A stretch of DNA of 64,000 nucleotides from Mucilaginibacter sp. 44-25 (GTDB taxonomy: Bacteria > Bacteroidota > Bacteroidia > Sphingobacteriales > Sphingobacteriaceae): NCBI GenBank assembly GCA_001898335.1, contig MKTS01000003.1, forward strand, positions 186,001 through 250,000, given 5' to 3'. The position numbers and the translations under genes were made by a program. The notes beneath the pieces are model-generated. The model was not told the DNA's origin. It saw only the letters and a program-made list of their open reading frames with translations, and did not search any database. Of this stretch, positions 45,307-53,500 are shown piece by piece; the stretch's first letter is position 1, and the number at the start of each line of letters is the position of its first letter.

Positions 45307-46350
45307 ATGAACTTTAGCGCCGAACTGATTGCCTGGTATGAGCAAAATAAACGCGAACTGCCCTGGCGAAATACTACTGATGCCTATATCATATGGCTAT
45401 CTGAAATTATATTACAGCAAACCCGCGTGGAGCAAGGTTTGCCCTATTTTTACCGTTTTGCGGAGCGGTATCCAACCGTAAATGATTTTGCAGCGGCATC
45501 AGAAGATGAGGTGCTTAGATTATGGCAGGGACTTGGATATTATTCCCGGGGGCGAAACATGCTTAAGACTGCTCAATTAGTTAAGGAGTTACATAAAGGT
45601 ATTTTTCCAACTAATTATGATCAGCTTATTATGCTAAAAGGTATAGGCGAATATACCGCTGCGGCCATATCGTCTTTCTCTGCCAATGAGGCCAGAGCAG
45701 TTGTCGATGGAAATGTTTACCGTGTGCTGGCCCGCTATTTTGGTATTGATGAACCAATTAATTCACCAAATGGAAAAAAGATATTCCAGCAGATAGCTAA
45801 TGATGTGCTGGATGTGCAACGCCCTGCACTGCATAACCAGGCGATGATGGAGTTTGGGGCTTTGTTGTGTAAGCCACGCAACCCCGCCTGCGGAATATGC
45901 CCGGTGCGTACAGGATGTGCCTCGTTTAAAAGTAATGCTACACAATTATTACCTGTTAAGCTAAAAAAGGTAAAAGTTCGAAAAAGGTTTTTTAACTATA
46001 TGTTAATTTACGACGGTGGTAAGTTATTAATGAATAAGCGCGGGGATAATGATATATGGGCAAACATGTATGACCTGCCCCTGATTGAAACTGACGAACT
46101 GTTGGAGCCTGTGCAAGTAATGGCTTTGCCCGAAATGCAAATATTCGGTAAAAACGTTATCTTGTTAGATAATTCGGGCATAGTTAAGCATGTTTTAACG
46201 CATCAACATTTGTTTATCCGGTTTATGATGTTAAAAGATTTTCCCCCTAAGCTGCATGGTAATTGGTTTTATGCAGATATCAGCAGCCTGGGAAAACTGG
46301 CTATGCCCAAGAGTATTATTATATTTATAAAAAATATTTTTAATTTCTAA
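45307..46350 (+). CDS. mutY: A/G-specific adenine DNA glycosylase MutY
   Basis: MutY removes adenine opposite 8-oxoguanine. The 347-residue protein shows the HhH-GPD fold: catalytic Glu in SEIILQQTRVEQ, helix-hairpin-helix LKGIGEYTAAAISSF, catalytic Asp in VVDGNVYRVLARYF, and the [4Fe-4S] loop with four cysteines spaced C-x6-C-x2-C-x5-C (CKPRNPACGICPVRTGC). The C-terminal NUDIX-like domain that reads 8-oxoG is present (about 220-340). It is followed 23 bases later by ssb. Confidence 0.95.
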   Translation: MNFSAELIAWYEQNKRELPWRNTTDAYIIWLSEIILQQTRVEQGLPYFYRFAERYPTVNDFAAASEDEVLRLWQGLGYYSRGRNMLKTAQLVKELHKGIFPTNYDQLIMLKGIGEYTAAAISSFSANEARAVVDGNVYRVLARYFGIDEPINSPNGKKIFQQIANDVLDVQRPALHNQAMMEFGALLCKPRNPACGICPVRTGCASFKSNATQLLPVKLKKVKVRKRFFNYMLIYDGGKLLMNKRGDNDIWANMYDLPLIETDELLEPVQVMALPEMQIFGKNVILLDNSGIVKHVLTHQHLFIRFMMLKDFPPKLHGNWFYADISSLGKLAMPKSIIIFIKNIFNF

Positions 46351-46373
46351 ATAATTCTCCGTTAATTTATGGC

Positions 46374-46793
46374 ATGTCTGGAATTAATAAAGTTATACTT
46401 GTAGGTCACCTGGGAAAAGACCCTGAAGTAAGGCATTTAGAAGGCGGCGTTGCCGTTGCGAGTTTCCCATTGGCTACATCCGAAACATTTAACAAGGATG
46501 GCCGCAAGGTAGAACAAACCGAGTGGCACAATATTGTTATGTGGCGAGGTTTGGCCGATGTTGCCGCTAAATATTTACAAAAAGGGAAGCTGGTTTATAT
46601 AGAAGGAAAATTGCGTACCCGCTCTTTTGAGGATAAAGAGGGTATTAAAAAATATACCACAGAAGTGGTTGCAGAAAATTTTACCATGCTTGGCCGCAAA
46701 ACCGATTTTGAAGGGGAAACCGTTACACGTGCAAGTAATCGCAGCAGCGATACTGAAGGCTACCGTAGCGATGCCGATGACCTTCCGTTCTAA
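46374..46793 (+). CDS. ssb: Single-stranded DNA-binding protein
   Basis: A 139-residue SSB with an OB fold (NKVILVGHLGKDPEVRHLEG, then EWHNIVMWRGLADVAAKYLQ and KLVYIEGKLRTRSFEDKEGI) and the acidic tail ending DDLPF that recruits partner proteins. It follows mutY, as often seen in Bacteroidota, and is closed by a strong terminator. Confidence 0.95.
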   Translation: MSGINKVILVGHLGKDPEVRHLEGGVAVASFPLATSETFNKDGRKVEQTEWHNIVMWRGLADVAAKYLQKGKLVYIEGKLRTRSFEDKEGIKKYTTEVVAENFTMLGRKTDFEGETVTRASNRSSDTEGYRSDADDLPF

Positions 46794-46820
46794 CCGATTA
46801 TAGATTTATTGTTTTTTTTA

Positions 46821-46845
46821 AACCCCGGTTTTCCGGGGTTTTTAT
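46821..46845 (+). terminator. Intrinsic terminator after ssb
   Basis: A perfect 8-bp stem AACCCCGG / CCGGGGTT with a TTTT loop is followed by TTTATTT. It ends the mutY-ssb transcript. Confidence 0.85.
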
Positions 46846-46964
46846 TTATAGATTTTGCGCTTAACTGTTTAAAAATCTATCATATAAAGTGATTTGTAAA
46901 ATGCACGGCCCGTACATAACAGATTGTTTCATCTAAAAATTGGCAGAGCCTTAATATAAAATGG

Positions 46965-46995
46965 AACAGCCGCTTTCTAAAAGAAAACGGCTGTT
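46965..46995 (-). terminator. Probable terminator of the 90-aa gene
   Basis: The stem AACAGCCG / CGGCTGTT extends through TTTC / GAAA across a short loop. On the minus strand it is followed by CCATTTTATATTA, a moderate T-run. It lies 20 bases beyond the stop of the 90-aa gene. Confidence 0.55.
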
Positions 46996-47014
46996 ATGCT
47001 AAAGCGCTATCTAT

Positions 47015-47287
47015 CTATTTTAACTGGCTTATATTATCGAAAAAAGCGGTTTGCAGATCAAGCAGGGTGCGTACCGGTATCTTTTCTCCGTAAGTATCAA
47101 AACAGAGGAACTTTGTTCTTGAATGATCGTTGCCTGTTTTTCTTTCGAGGAAATTAAAAGTTTCAAAAAAATAGTGGTTAGTGGTTACCCTGTTTTTTAA
47201 ACTTGTTTGCGACGCGTTGAGCCTGAAGCCTATTGCATCCATCCAGGTATGCACGCGGGCATGCATAGAAGTCTTTGAATTATCCAT
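47015..47287 (-). CDS. Small protein of unknown function
   Basis: A 90-residue soluble protein (MDNSKTSMHARVHTWMDAIG...FNFLERKTGNDHSRTKFLCF). It has no membrane segment or recognised family. It has its own ATG and a downstream hairpin, and stands alone between the ssb terminator and the exported protein gene, so it looks like a real but uncharacterised gene. Confidence 0.5.
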   Translation of the reverse strand: MDNSKTSMHARVHTWMDAIGFRLNASQTSLKNRVTTNHYFFETFNFLERKTGNDHSRTKFLCFDTYGEKIPVRTLLDLQTAFFDNISQLK

Positions 47288-47415
47288 AGGTTAATAGTTT
47301 GTCTTCTTTAACGAAAATTATCGGACGATAGTTACAACTGATGTCAACTTAATTTTCAACAATGGTTAATTAATGATAATTGACATGCGTTGTAATGCCC
47401 TGTAATTCAATTGTA

Positions 47416-47928
47416 TTAATCCTCATCACGAAAGCCATGTTTCCGGTCCTTCTCGTAACGTTTCATTTCTTTACGTTGCTCCTTCTCTTCCCGTTTAAAT
47501 TGTTTCTTATCGGCTTTATCCATCCAGTGGTCCCTATATTTCACATCCCGGCTATCACGAATGATAACTTGTCCTGTACGTCCACGGTAATTCGCATACT
47601 CGGTTCGGTATATATTATCGCGCAGCCATGGCCGGCGCTCGTTAATTACTACCTTATAGCCATTGTATATGTTGTAATTATTATACCTTGCCGGTAAATA
47701 AGTACGCCTAACCCATGCACTATTTTCCTGATATACATATTCATGGGCAGGTACGTCATAGTATGCACCCACATCGGGCAGGTAATAATAATCCACATGG
47801 TCGTATCCTGCCGGGCCCCAGTCTGGCTGGCTGCCGATATTAATATTTAAACGTATCTGGGCTTTTGCCTCGTGCTGGTTTATGATACCGCCTATAAACA
47901 CCGCGGCTGCTATAATTATCTTTTTCAT
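47416..47928 (-). CDS. Exported protein with charged C-terminus
   Basis: A 170-residue protein with a signal peptide (KKIIIAAAVFIGGIINQHEA, then KAQIRL). The mature part is rich in Tyr, Asp and Asn (DHVDYYYLPDVGAYYDVPAH), followed by a helical, strongly charged tail (KQFKREEKEQRKEMKRYEKD). It resembles envelope proteins of Bacteroidota with YXXD-type repeats, but no function is known. Confidence 0.6.
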   Translation of the reverse strand: MKKIIIAAAVFIGGIINQHEAKAQIRLNINIGSQPDWGPAGYDHVDYYYLPDVGAYYDVPAHEYVYQENSAWVRRTYLPARYNNYNIYNGYKVVINERRPWLRDNIYRTEYANYRGRTGQVIIRDSRDVKYRDHWMDKADKKQFKREEKEQRKEMKRYEKDRKHGFRDED

Positions 47929-48012
47929 TTTTTGTTAAGTTTTGCAGGTATGACGGCGCCAAACGCTAACGGTTTAGTTCTGTAGCGGGCTTGTTACAAC
48001 ATTCGCTGCAAC

Positions 48013-48043
48013 AAAAAAGGCGAAGCAATGCGCTTCACCTTTT
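48013..48043 (-). terminator. Intrinsic terminator after the S41 protease gene
   Basis: A hairpin AAAGG(C/T)GAAGC around AATGC with one mismatch. In the minus-strand transcript it ends with CCTTTTTT. It sits 28 bases past the protease stop. Confidence 0.7.
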
Positions 48044-48070
48044 AAATGAAATAAATACGGTTGATGGATT

Positions 48071-49804
48071 TTAATCGTTATCCTCGCGGTCCTTTTTACC
48101 GGCCATCGCTAAAACCGGTTTCCCAATGGTTTTAAAATTGCCTTCGCCTTTTAGTATGGCCGCAAGCTGGTTTTTATCCTGCATGGTTTTTATAGCCTGG
48201 GCCAGTTCCCTGTCATATTTAAAGTTCGCTTCGTAGCGGCCTTTTTCATAAGCATAACGCGCCACAATTTCGTTCTCAAGCACTTGCTTTATTTCATCAC
48301 TGTGTATTTGCAGGTCGTTTTGCTTAGTATTGTCTAATTTGGCTTTTAACGCGTTGTACTCTGCCTCAATTTGATTGAATTGCTTTTCTTTATTAGCCTC
48401 AGTTTTGAGTGTGGCCAGCATTTTTTCAGATACGGTAGTGTAAGTATAATTTTTACCTGCAAGATATTTAGTAAAGTCGGCGTAGTCGGCCTCAGACAAT
48501 TTAAATGTTTTAGGGTTAACCGGTTCCGGGTGAGTATTGCGGTACTTAGTAGCGTAATCAAAAATATATAGTTTACTAATAAGCGTAGCGGTTACATTAG
48601 CAAACCTTTCCTGCTTAACGGCAATATCTGGATATATCCCGCTGCCATCGTAAACCGATCGGCCATTGCGGGTTTTAAACTCATGTATGGACGAATCAGC
48701 TACCTTGATCACACTACCATCGTCTTTGCGGTGGGTGTAGTCAAGAGCCTGCACGCAGCGGCCTGATGGGATAAAATATTTAGCCACCGTTATTTTAACC
48801 AGGCTGTTGTATGGCAGGTTAAATGTTTGCTGTACCAGACCTTTGCCGTAACTGCGCTGGCCAATAACGATTGCCCTGTCCAGGTCCTGCAAAGCGCCTG
48901 CCGTGATCTCCGAAGCTGAAGCTGAGCGGCTGTTTACCAAAACAACCAGCGGCAAATTTGGCTCAACAGGAGCAGAAACAGTACTGTAACTAAAATTCTT
49001 TTCTTTGATCTTGCCTTTTTGCGATACCACCATTACATCTTTGGGCACAAAAAGGTTAACAATTTTAACGGCTTCCTGTAAAATGCCACCTCCGTTTGAA
49101 CGGAGATCAAGAATAATACCGTTGGGGTTATTCTTTTTTAAGGCTACCAAAGCTTCAGTAACCTCCGCTGCGGAATTTTCAAGAAACTTGTTGAGTTTAA
49201 TATAGCCCATGTTGCCATCTATCATGCCGTAATAGGCCACGTTGGGCTGTTTTATCTCATCGCGTACCAGGTTTTTTACAACAGGTTCGGCATCGTCGCG
49301 CTTCAGCAATAATTTAATAGCGGCACCTTTGGAGCCCTTGAGTAAATTGCTTACCTGGTCGTTAGATTTGCCATCGAGACTAATGTCGTTTATCTTTAAT
49401 AACTGATCGCCCTGGCGTATATCTGCCTTTTGCGCGGGGAAACCATCAAAAACATCAGATATATAAACTTTGCCGTTGCGCAGGAATATGCCTGCACCAA
49501 TGCCCCCATACTGGGTACTAATGTAGTGCAGCTTATAATTTTCCACTTCAGACTCGGGAACAAACTCCGTGTAAGGGTCAAGCCCGTCAAGCATGGCATC
49601 TACGCCGGTTTTAATCAGTTTGGCAGAGTTAATATCATCAACATAGTTAATGTTAACTTCTTTGTAAACCGAGGCAAAAACATCAAGGTTCTTTGATATC
49701 TGGAAAAGATCGTCCTGGAAACTCCACAAGCCAATAGCCAGGGCCAAACCACCTACTATAATAGCAGGTTTTCTAAGCTTGTTTATTTTCCATCCATCAT
49801 TCAT
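48071..49804 (-). CDS. S41-family C-terminal processing peptidase
   Basis: A 577-residue periplasmic protease (CtpA/Prc type). An N-terminal membrane segment (PAIIVGGLALAIGLWSF) precedes a PDZ domain with YGGIGAGIFLRNGKVYISDV at about 95-115. The catalytic core follows: Ser in SRSASASEITAGALQDLDRA and the general-base Lys in GQRSYGKGLVQ. A helical C-terminal extension (about 430-577) is typical of Bacteroidota members. It is closed by the terminator downstream, and starts 54 bases from a small gene on the same strand. Confidence 0.9.
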   Translation of the reverse strand: MNDGWKINKLRKPAIIVGGLALAIGLWSFQDDLFQISKNLDVFASVYKEVNINYVDDINSAKLIKTGVDAMLDGLDPYTEFVPESEVENYKLHYISTQYGGIGAGIFLRNGKVYISDVFDGFPAQKADIRQGDQLLKINDISLDGKSNDQVSNLLKGSKGAAIKLLLKRDDAEPVVKNLVRDEIKQPNVAYYGMIDGNMGYIKLNKFLENSAAEVTEALVALKKNNPNGIILDLRSNGGGILQEAVKIVNLFVPKDVMVVSQKGKIKEKNFSYSTVSAPVEPNLPLVVLVNSRSASASEITAGALQDLDRAIVIGQRSYGKGLVQQTFNLPYNSLVKITVAKYFIPSGRCVQALDYTHRKDDGSVIKVADSSIHEFKTRNGRSVYDGSGIYPDIAVKQERFANVTATLISKLYIFDYATKYRNTHPEPVNPKTFKLSEADYADFTKYLAGKNYTYTTVSEKMLATLKTEANKEKQFNQIEAEYNALKAKLDNTKQNDLQIHSDEIKQVLENEIVARYAYEKGRYEANFKYDRELAQAIKTMQDKNQLAAILKGEGNFKTIGKPVLAMAGKKDREDND

Positions 49805-49858
49805 AGGCTTGCCTTTAACTGTAAATATACTAATGCCCCGGTATTTAAATAACTTTAA

Positions 49859-50074
49859 TTACAGCCGGTTATTATCAATATTTACTAACGCTTTTTTTAG
49901 CGTAAAAACCACATAGTTCCTGTCGCGGTTTACCAGCTCCGCTAATTTCTCAATTAAGGCGTCCTCCTGCCCCTCGTTATATTGAAGTTCCTGATCGGTG
50001 AGATGGTTGTATTTTCGCTGCAATTTAATTTTAACACGCGGCCAATCCTTGTTGCTTATTGTTACTTCTGCCAT
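49859..50074 (-). CDS. Small CsbD-like protein
   Basis: A 71-residue protein (from ATG 50074: MAEVTISNKDWPRVKIKLQR, continuing through HLTDQELQYNEGQEDALIEK). The order 'W..vk.kL...y..LTD.eL.y..G.ed.Li..l' matches the pattern of CsbD/YjbJ stress proteins, though the second half differs. A longer frame to 50179 has only unlikely codons in AT-rich DNA, so the ATG is preferred. It may be co-transcribed with the S41 protease gene. Confidence 0.55.
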   Translation of the reverse strand: MAEVTISNKDWPRVKIKLQRKYNHLTDQELQYNEGQEDALIEKLAELVNRDRNYVVFTLKKALVNIDNNRL

Positions 50075-50243
50075 AAAACAAATTATTTGAACAAAAATAT
50101 AAAAAATACATGGCCGCGAACGTTTAATGTGTTTTGGCCGGTTAAACTTTAACAAGCTAAAAGCATCAAAAAAGTTCAAAATAAAAACGATAAGGAGAAA
50201 AAAAACCTTTCATCGTGTAAAAATTAAACTAACAACAATAACT

Positions 50244-50831
50244 ATGAAAAAGTATCTTTTAAGTTTTGCCATTGTTTTAGCGGCAGTTTTTAGCGCTAAG
50301 GCACAGTTTTCCCTTGGCGCCAAAGCGGGGGTCAATTTCTCGAAGATCAATGCCGATAATGTGAACGAGTCATCGGTAACAGGTTACCAGGTGGGTGCTT
50401 TTGCACGGTTTGGCAGTAGCCTGTATTTGCAGCCCGAACTTTACCTTGGAAGCAGCGGTGGTAAATTTGATTTTAATAATAATAACAGTACGGTTACTAC
50501 CAACGGCAAAGTAACATTTACTACCCTTAACCTTCCTTTACTTTTAGGAAAGGGCTTTGGTGGTGATAACCTTAATTTTAGGGTGATGGCCGGCCCGGTT
50601 TATAGTTACGTGCTTGATAAAAACCAGAGTTTTAGTGATAATGTAAGTGGCGCTTATAATGATTTTGGCGCTTATAATAAGAGTACACTGGGTTTCCAGG
50701 CGGGTGCCGGTATTGATGTGGGCCATATTACGGCTGATTTCAGGTATGAAGGCGGGCTTACCAAGATTAATCAGAATTTTGGGCAGCGCCAGAACCTCTG
50801 GGCGCTAAGCGTGGGCTTTAAATTCTTTTAA
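50244..50831 (+). CDS. Outer-membrane beta-barrel protein (PorT-like)
   Basis: A 195-residue protein. The signal peptide MKKYLLSFAIVLAAVFSAKA is followed by QFSLGAKAGVNFSKI, the classic opening of the 'porin family/PorT-like' eight-stranded barrel. Alternating strands follow (YQVGAFARFG, LYLQPELYLG), and the protein ends in Phe (VGFKFF), the outer-membrane insertion signal. The longer upstream frame from 50127 has no real start. Function is unknown. Confidence 0.8.
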   Translation: MKKYLLSFAIVLAAVFSAKAQFSLGAKAGVNFSKINADNVNESSVTGYQVGAFARFGSSLYLQPELYLGSSGGKFDFNNNNSTVTTNGKVTFTTLNLPLLLGKGFGGDNLNFRVMAGPVYSYVLDKNQSFSDNVSGAYNDFGAYNKSTLGFQAGAGIDVGHITADFRYEGGLTKINQNFGQRQNLWALSVGFKFF

Positions 50832-50847
50832 TTTGTAAATAGTTCAT

Positions 50848-50886
50848 ACAGCACAAAACCGGTTACTTGACCGGGCTTTGTGCTGT
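50848..50886. terminator. Bidirectional terminator between convergent genes
   Basis: ACAGCACAAA and TTTGTGCTGT pair perfectly over 10 bp around an inner ACCGG/CCGGG-rich loop. It lies between the stops of the barrel gene and the histidine kinase gene and could serve both. Confidence 0.65.
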
Positions 50887-50908
50887 AATATGATAAGGCA
50901 GCGGCAAG

Positions 50909-51997
50909 CTATCTTTTAAAGAATAGTGTGAATATTGAGCCCTTGCCGGGGCGGCTATCAAGCTTTATATGACCGCCTGAATTAACCAGATGGCTTTTCA
51001 CCAGATACAGGCCCAGGCCTTTTCCGTCGGTTCCGTTATGGAAGCGTTGCTGTGCCTGAAATATCCGCCCATTTAAAGCTTCCATATCAAATCCCTGCCC
51101 ATTATCTTTAAATACAAGTTGAATATAATCGCCCTGTATACTACTTGTTATATCAATTACGGGCGATATACCCGGTACGGCATATTTGATACTATTTGAG
51201 ACGAGGTTTAAAAAAATGCTATCCAGATAAGTTTCATCAAAACATACAGCCGGGCAGTTAGAGAAATCATGACGAATGAGGGCACCGGCCTCATTGATCT
51301 GCCCGGATAAGGTTTGTAACACCCGCATGAGGGACAACTTAAACGTTGTTTCAGTAACGGGCGCAGCTTTTTCCTTATTCCTCACAATGCGGTCAAGGAA
51401 AAAATCCATTTTTAACTTTAGTTCTCCAATAGATTTCTTTAAGATCTTAAGAGACTCTTCATATGGTTCGGCCGGGGAGTTAAGCTCTTCACAAATATCA
51501 AAGATGGATATCATGTTAGAAACGGGCGAGCGAAGATCATGCAGCGCGGTGTAGACCAACTCTTTTAGTTCCAGTTGCGATTGATTAAGATCCGTTAGCG
51601 CTTTTTCACGCTCAGTTTCTGCTGTTTTTTTAGGTGTAACGTTTTTAGCTACTGCAAACACCAGTTGCAGATCGGGGTCGGGTACGGAGGTCCATGAAAG
51701 CCACACCAGTTCGCCGGTTTTGGTGACGTATCTGTTCTCAAAGTTATTTAAAGCTTTAGCCTCTCGAAGATCATTACGGCGTTGCTCGGTAATGGCCTGG
51801 TCTTCGTGGTAAATAAATGAGTTAATCGGCCTGGAAAAAAGTTCCTCTTCGTTATAGCCAAGTGTTTCTACCACAGCGGGGTTTACTTGCTTAAAATAAC
51901 CATCAAATCCTGCTATACAGAATAGATCCCTTGCTGTGTAAAAAAACTGCTCTAAATCAATTGATCGGGTTTTGGCAGGATCGTTCATATCAGGCAA
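50909..51997 (-). CDS. PAS-domain sensor histidine kinase
   Basis: A 362-residue cytosolic kinase. An N-terminal PAS domain (about 10-125: DLFCIAGFDGYFKQVNPAVV, then VKAL-like linker) is followed by the H-box with His in VYTALHDLRSPVSNM, the N-box NLVSNSIKYA, the G1 box DNGQGFD and G2 GKGLGLYLVKSH. There is no membrane segment, so it senses an internal signal through PAS. No response regulator is adjacent, so its partner is elsewhere. Confidence 0.9.
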   Translation of the reverse strand: MPDMNDPAKTRSIDLEQFFYTARDLFCIAGFDGYFKQVNPAVVETLGYNEEELFSRPINSFIYHEDQAITEQRRNDLREAKALNNFENRYVTKTGELVWLSWTSVPDPDLQLVFAVAKNVTPKKTAETEREKALTDLNQSQLELKELVYTALHDLRSPVSNMISIFDICEELNSPAEPYEESLKILKKSIGELKLKMDFFLDRIVRNKEKAAPVTETTFKLSLMRVLQTLSGQINEAGALIRHDFSNCPAVCFDETYLDSIFLNLVSNSIKYAVPGISPVIDITSSIQGDYIQLVFKDNGQGFDMEALNGRIFQAQQRFHNGTDGKGLGLYLVKSHLVNSGGHIKLDSRPGKGSIFTLFFKR

Positions 51998-52108
51998 TTA
52001 ACAAGGGGAGCCAGTTTATGTTATGAATATATGAAAAAGAAGTTTAGCTTTTAAATTTTAAGTAGCTCATATTTTGATATTAAACTTAAAGTATCAGGTA
52101 TCAGGCTG

Positions 52109-52408
52109 TTAATATGCCTGTTTAATAAAGAATAAGAGTAATTCTTCTCTCTCATCATCGAGAGATACATCTGGCCTCTGCTGCTTAGCCCTGTTATACC
52201 AGTAGTCAGCGTTCCAGATATCACCTTCTTTGCGGTGCAAATAGGCATGTACACGTGCCGCTTCTGGCCCAGGCAACTGATCAACTACCGCATGTGCTTG
52301 GCGCCAATTGCCTTTTGCATCATACCAAAGGCTTTTTAAAGGGGCAGAAATATCCTGTGGCGGCATGCTTTGGGCCAGCGACTCCTTGAATTGAGCTATA
52401 CTGTTCAT
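52109..52408 (-). CDS. Conserved hypothetical protein
   Basis: A 99-residue soluble protein (MNSIAQFKESLAQSMPPQDI...RVHAYLHRKEGDIWNADYWY). The centre LWYDAKGNWRQAHAVVDQLP and the DAxYWYNRA segment look like a two-helix TPR-like unit. I recall similar short proteins across soil bacteria with no assigned function. It is probably monocistronic. Confidence 0.65.
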   Translation of the reverse strand: MNSIAQFKESLAQSMPPQDISAPLKSLWYDAKGNWRQAHAVVDQLPGPEAARVHAYLHRKEGDIWNADYWYNRAKQQRPDVSLDDEREELLLFFIKQAY

Positions 52409-52458
52409 GAGGGGATGCTTTATCCTACAAATATATACGATAAAGCATATTTGAAGGG

Positions 52459-53262
52459 CTAAAACCGGCGGCCGACAATTAATTTTGCAATTGCCCTGTC
52501 TGCAATGGCTGTAAAGCCGTAACCAATGCCGGCGTTAAGTTCCCATCGCGGGTCAACATCCAGGTCGGTAGCTAAAAATAGCTGGTGATCCTGTTGTTTA
52601 AAGGGGTAATAATGAAAAAAAGGCCCAGTACTGCCATAATATTCAAGCCCGAGGGCAACAGCTTTGGTAACATCATAGCTGCCTTTAATATTAGGCGAAA
52701 AAGTGAAGCCCTGATTAACATCAGGCCCTTTAAAGCTCTTTTCAAGCGTAGGGTTGAGTGATACGTAAAGCTTATGCCATTTTTTATCTACAATAGGTCT
52801 AATTTCCAGTGTACTGGTATTAGCAGAAAAAGCACTCTTCTGGAAGCCAAATTCTGTTGAAATACTCACACCGACCGGCCAGTTCCAGCTTGTAGGGGCC
52901 GCTACGCGTGGCCTGATGTGCGAACCTACGTAGGCTGTGCGCCCGCCACTTCCAATAGCGTTAAAAAAATAAAATCCGGTTTCGAACCAGGGTGTCCAGC
53001 CATGCGTTATTTCAATGGTTTCATGCTCTACGTGGTTAGTAGGCAGTTGGCCCGCAACATACGCCGTGCTGCCGTTTAACGTGTAGTTGCTATGCAGTTC
53101 AACCATGGTTCGTCCTTTTTCAACGGTTTCGGAACCATAAACCTGTATCTCGTAATTGTCCTGGGCCTTTAACGCTGTTGTGCAGAATAGCAGCGTAGCA
53201 ATAAGCAAACATTTTAAAAACTTAACCGATCTGTAAATAATTTGAGGTACAACTGCTGCCAT
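52459..53262 (-). CDS. Exported protein, probable outer-membrane barrel
   Basis: A 267-residue protein with an N-terminal hydrophobic signal (FLKCLLIATLLFCTTALKAQ, then DNYEIQ). Many alternating strands follow (TVELHSNYTL-type; GLEYYGSTGPFFHYYPFKQQ), and the last residues are GRRF, typical of outer-membrane barrels ending in Phe. The family is unnamed; such proteins are often annotated as transporters without evidence. Confidence 0.6.
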   Translation of the reverse strand: MAAVVPQIIYRSVKFLKCLLIATLLFCTTALKAQDNYEIQVYGSETVEKGRTMVELHSNYTLNGSTAYVAGQLPTNHVEHETIEITHGWTPWFETGFYFFNAIGSGGRTAYVGSHIRPRVAAPTSWNWPVGVSISTEFGFQKSAFSANTSTLEIRPIVDKKWHKLYVSLNPTLEKSFKGPDVNQGFTFSPNIKGSYDVTKAVALGLEYYGSTGPFFHYYPFKQQDHQLFLATDLDVDPRWELNAGIGYGFTAIADRAIAKLIVGRRF

Positions 53263-53453
53263 TATTGCCTGTATGATATGCTGCCTTTTTCAGGCGGGTT
53301 TTTCTTTACAATATTATCAGCAGATTCTGGAGTTGAGATGAAAAACTAACCAGCGGTTGTTCCCGGGTATAATTTTGTGAGCACCGCATGCTATCAACTA
53401 CACACCAAACGCAAAATGCAACTGCGAAATATGCTAACCCATTTACGCAAAAA

Positions 53454-53478
53454 AGCCGGAGGCTATGGTCTCCGGCTT
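53454..53478. terminator. Bidirectional terminator
   Basis: Stem AAAGCCGGAG / CTCCGGCTTT with an 8-base loop GCTATGGT is flanked by A-runs on the left and T-runs on the right. It lies just past the metalloprotease stop on the minus strand and has tails suiting both strands. Confidence 0.75.
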
Positions 53479-53500
53479 TTATAAAATTTACATGGTGTAT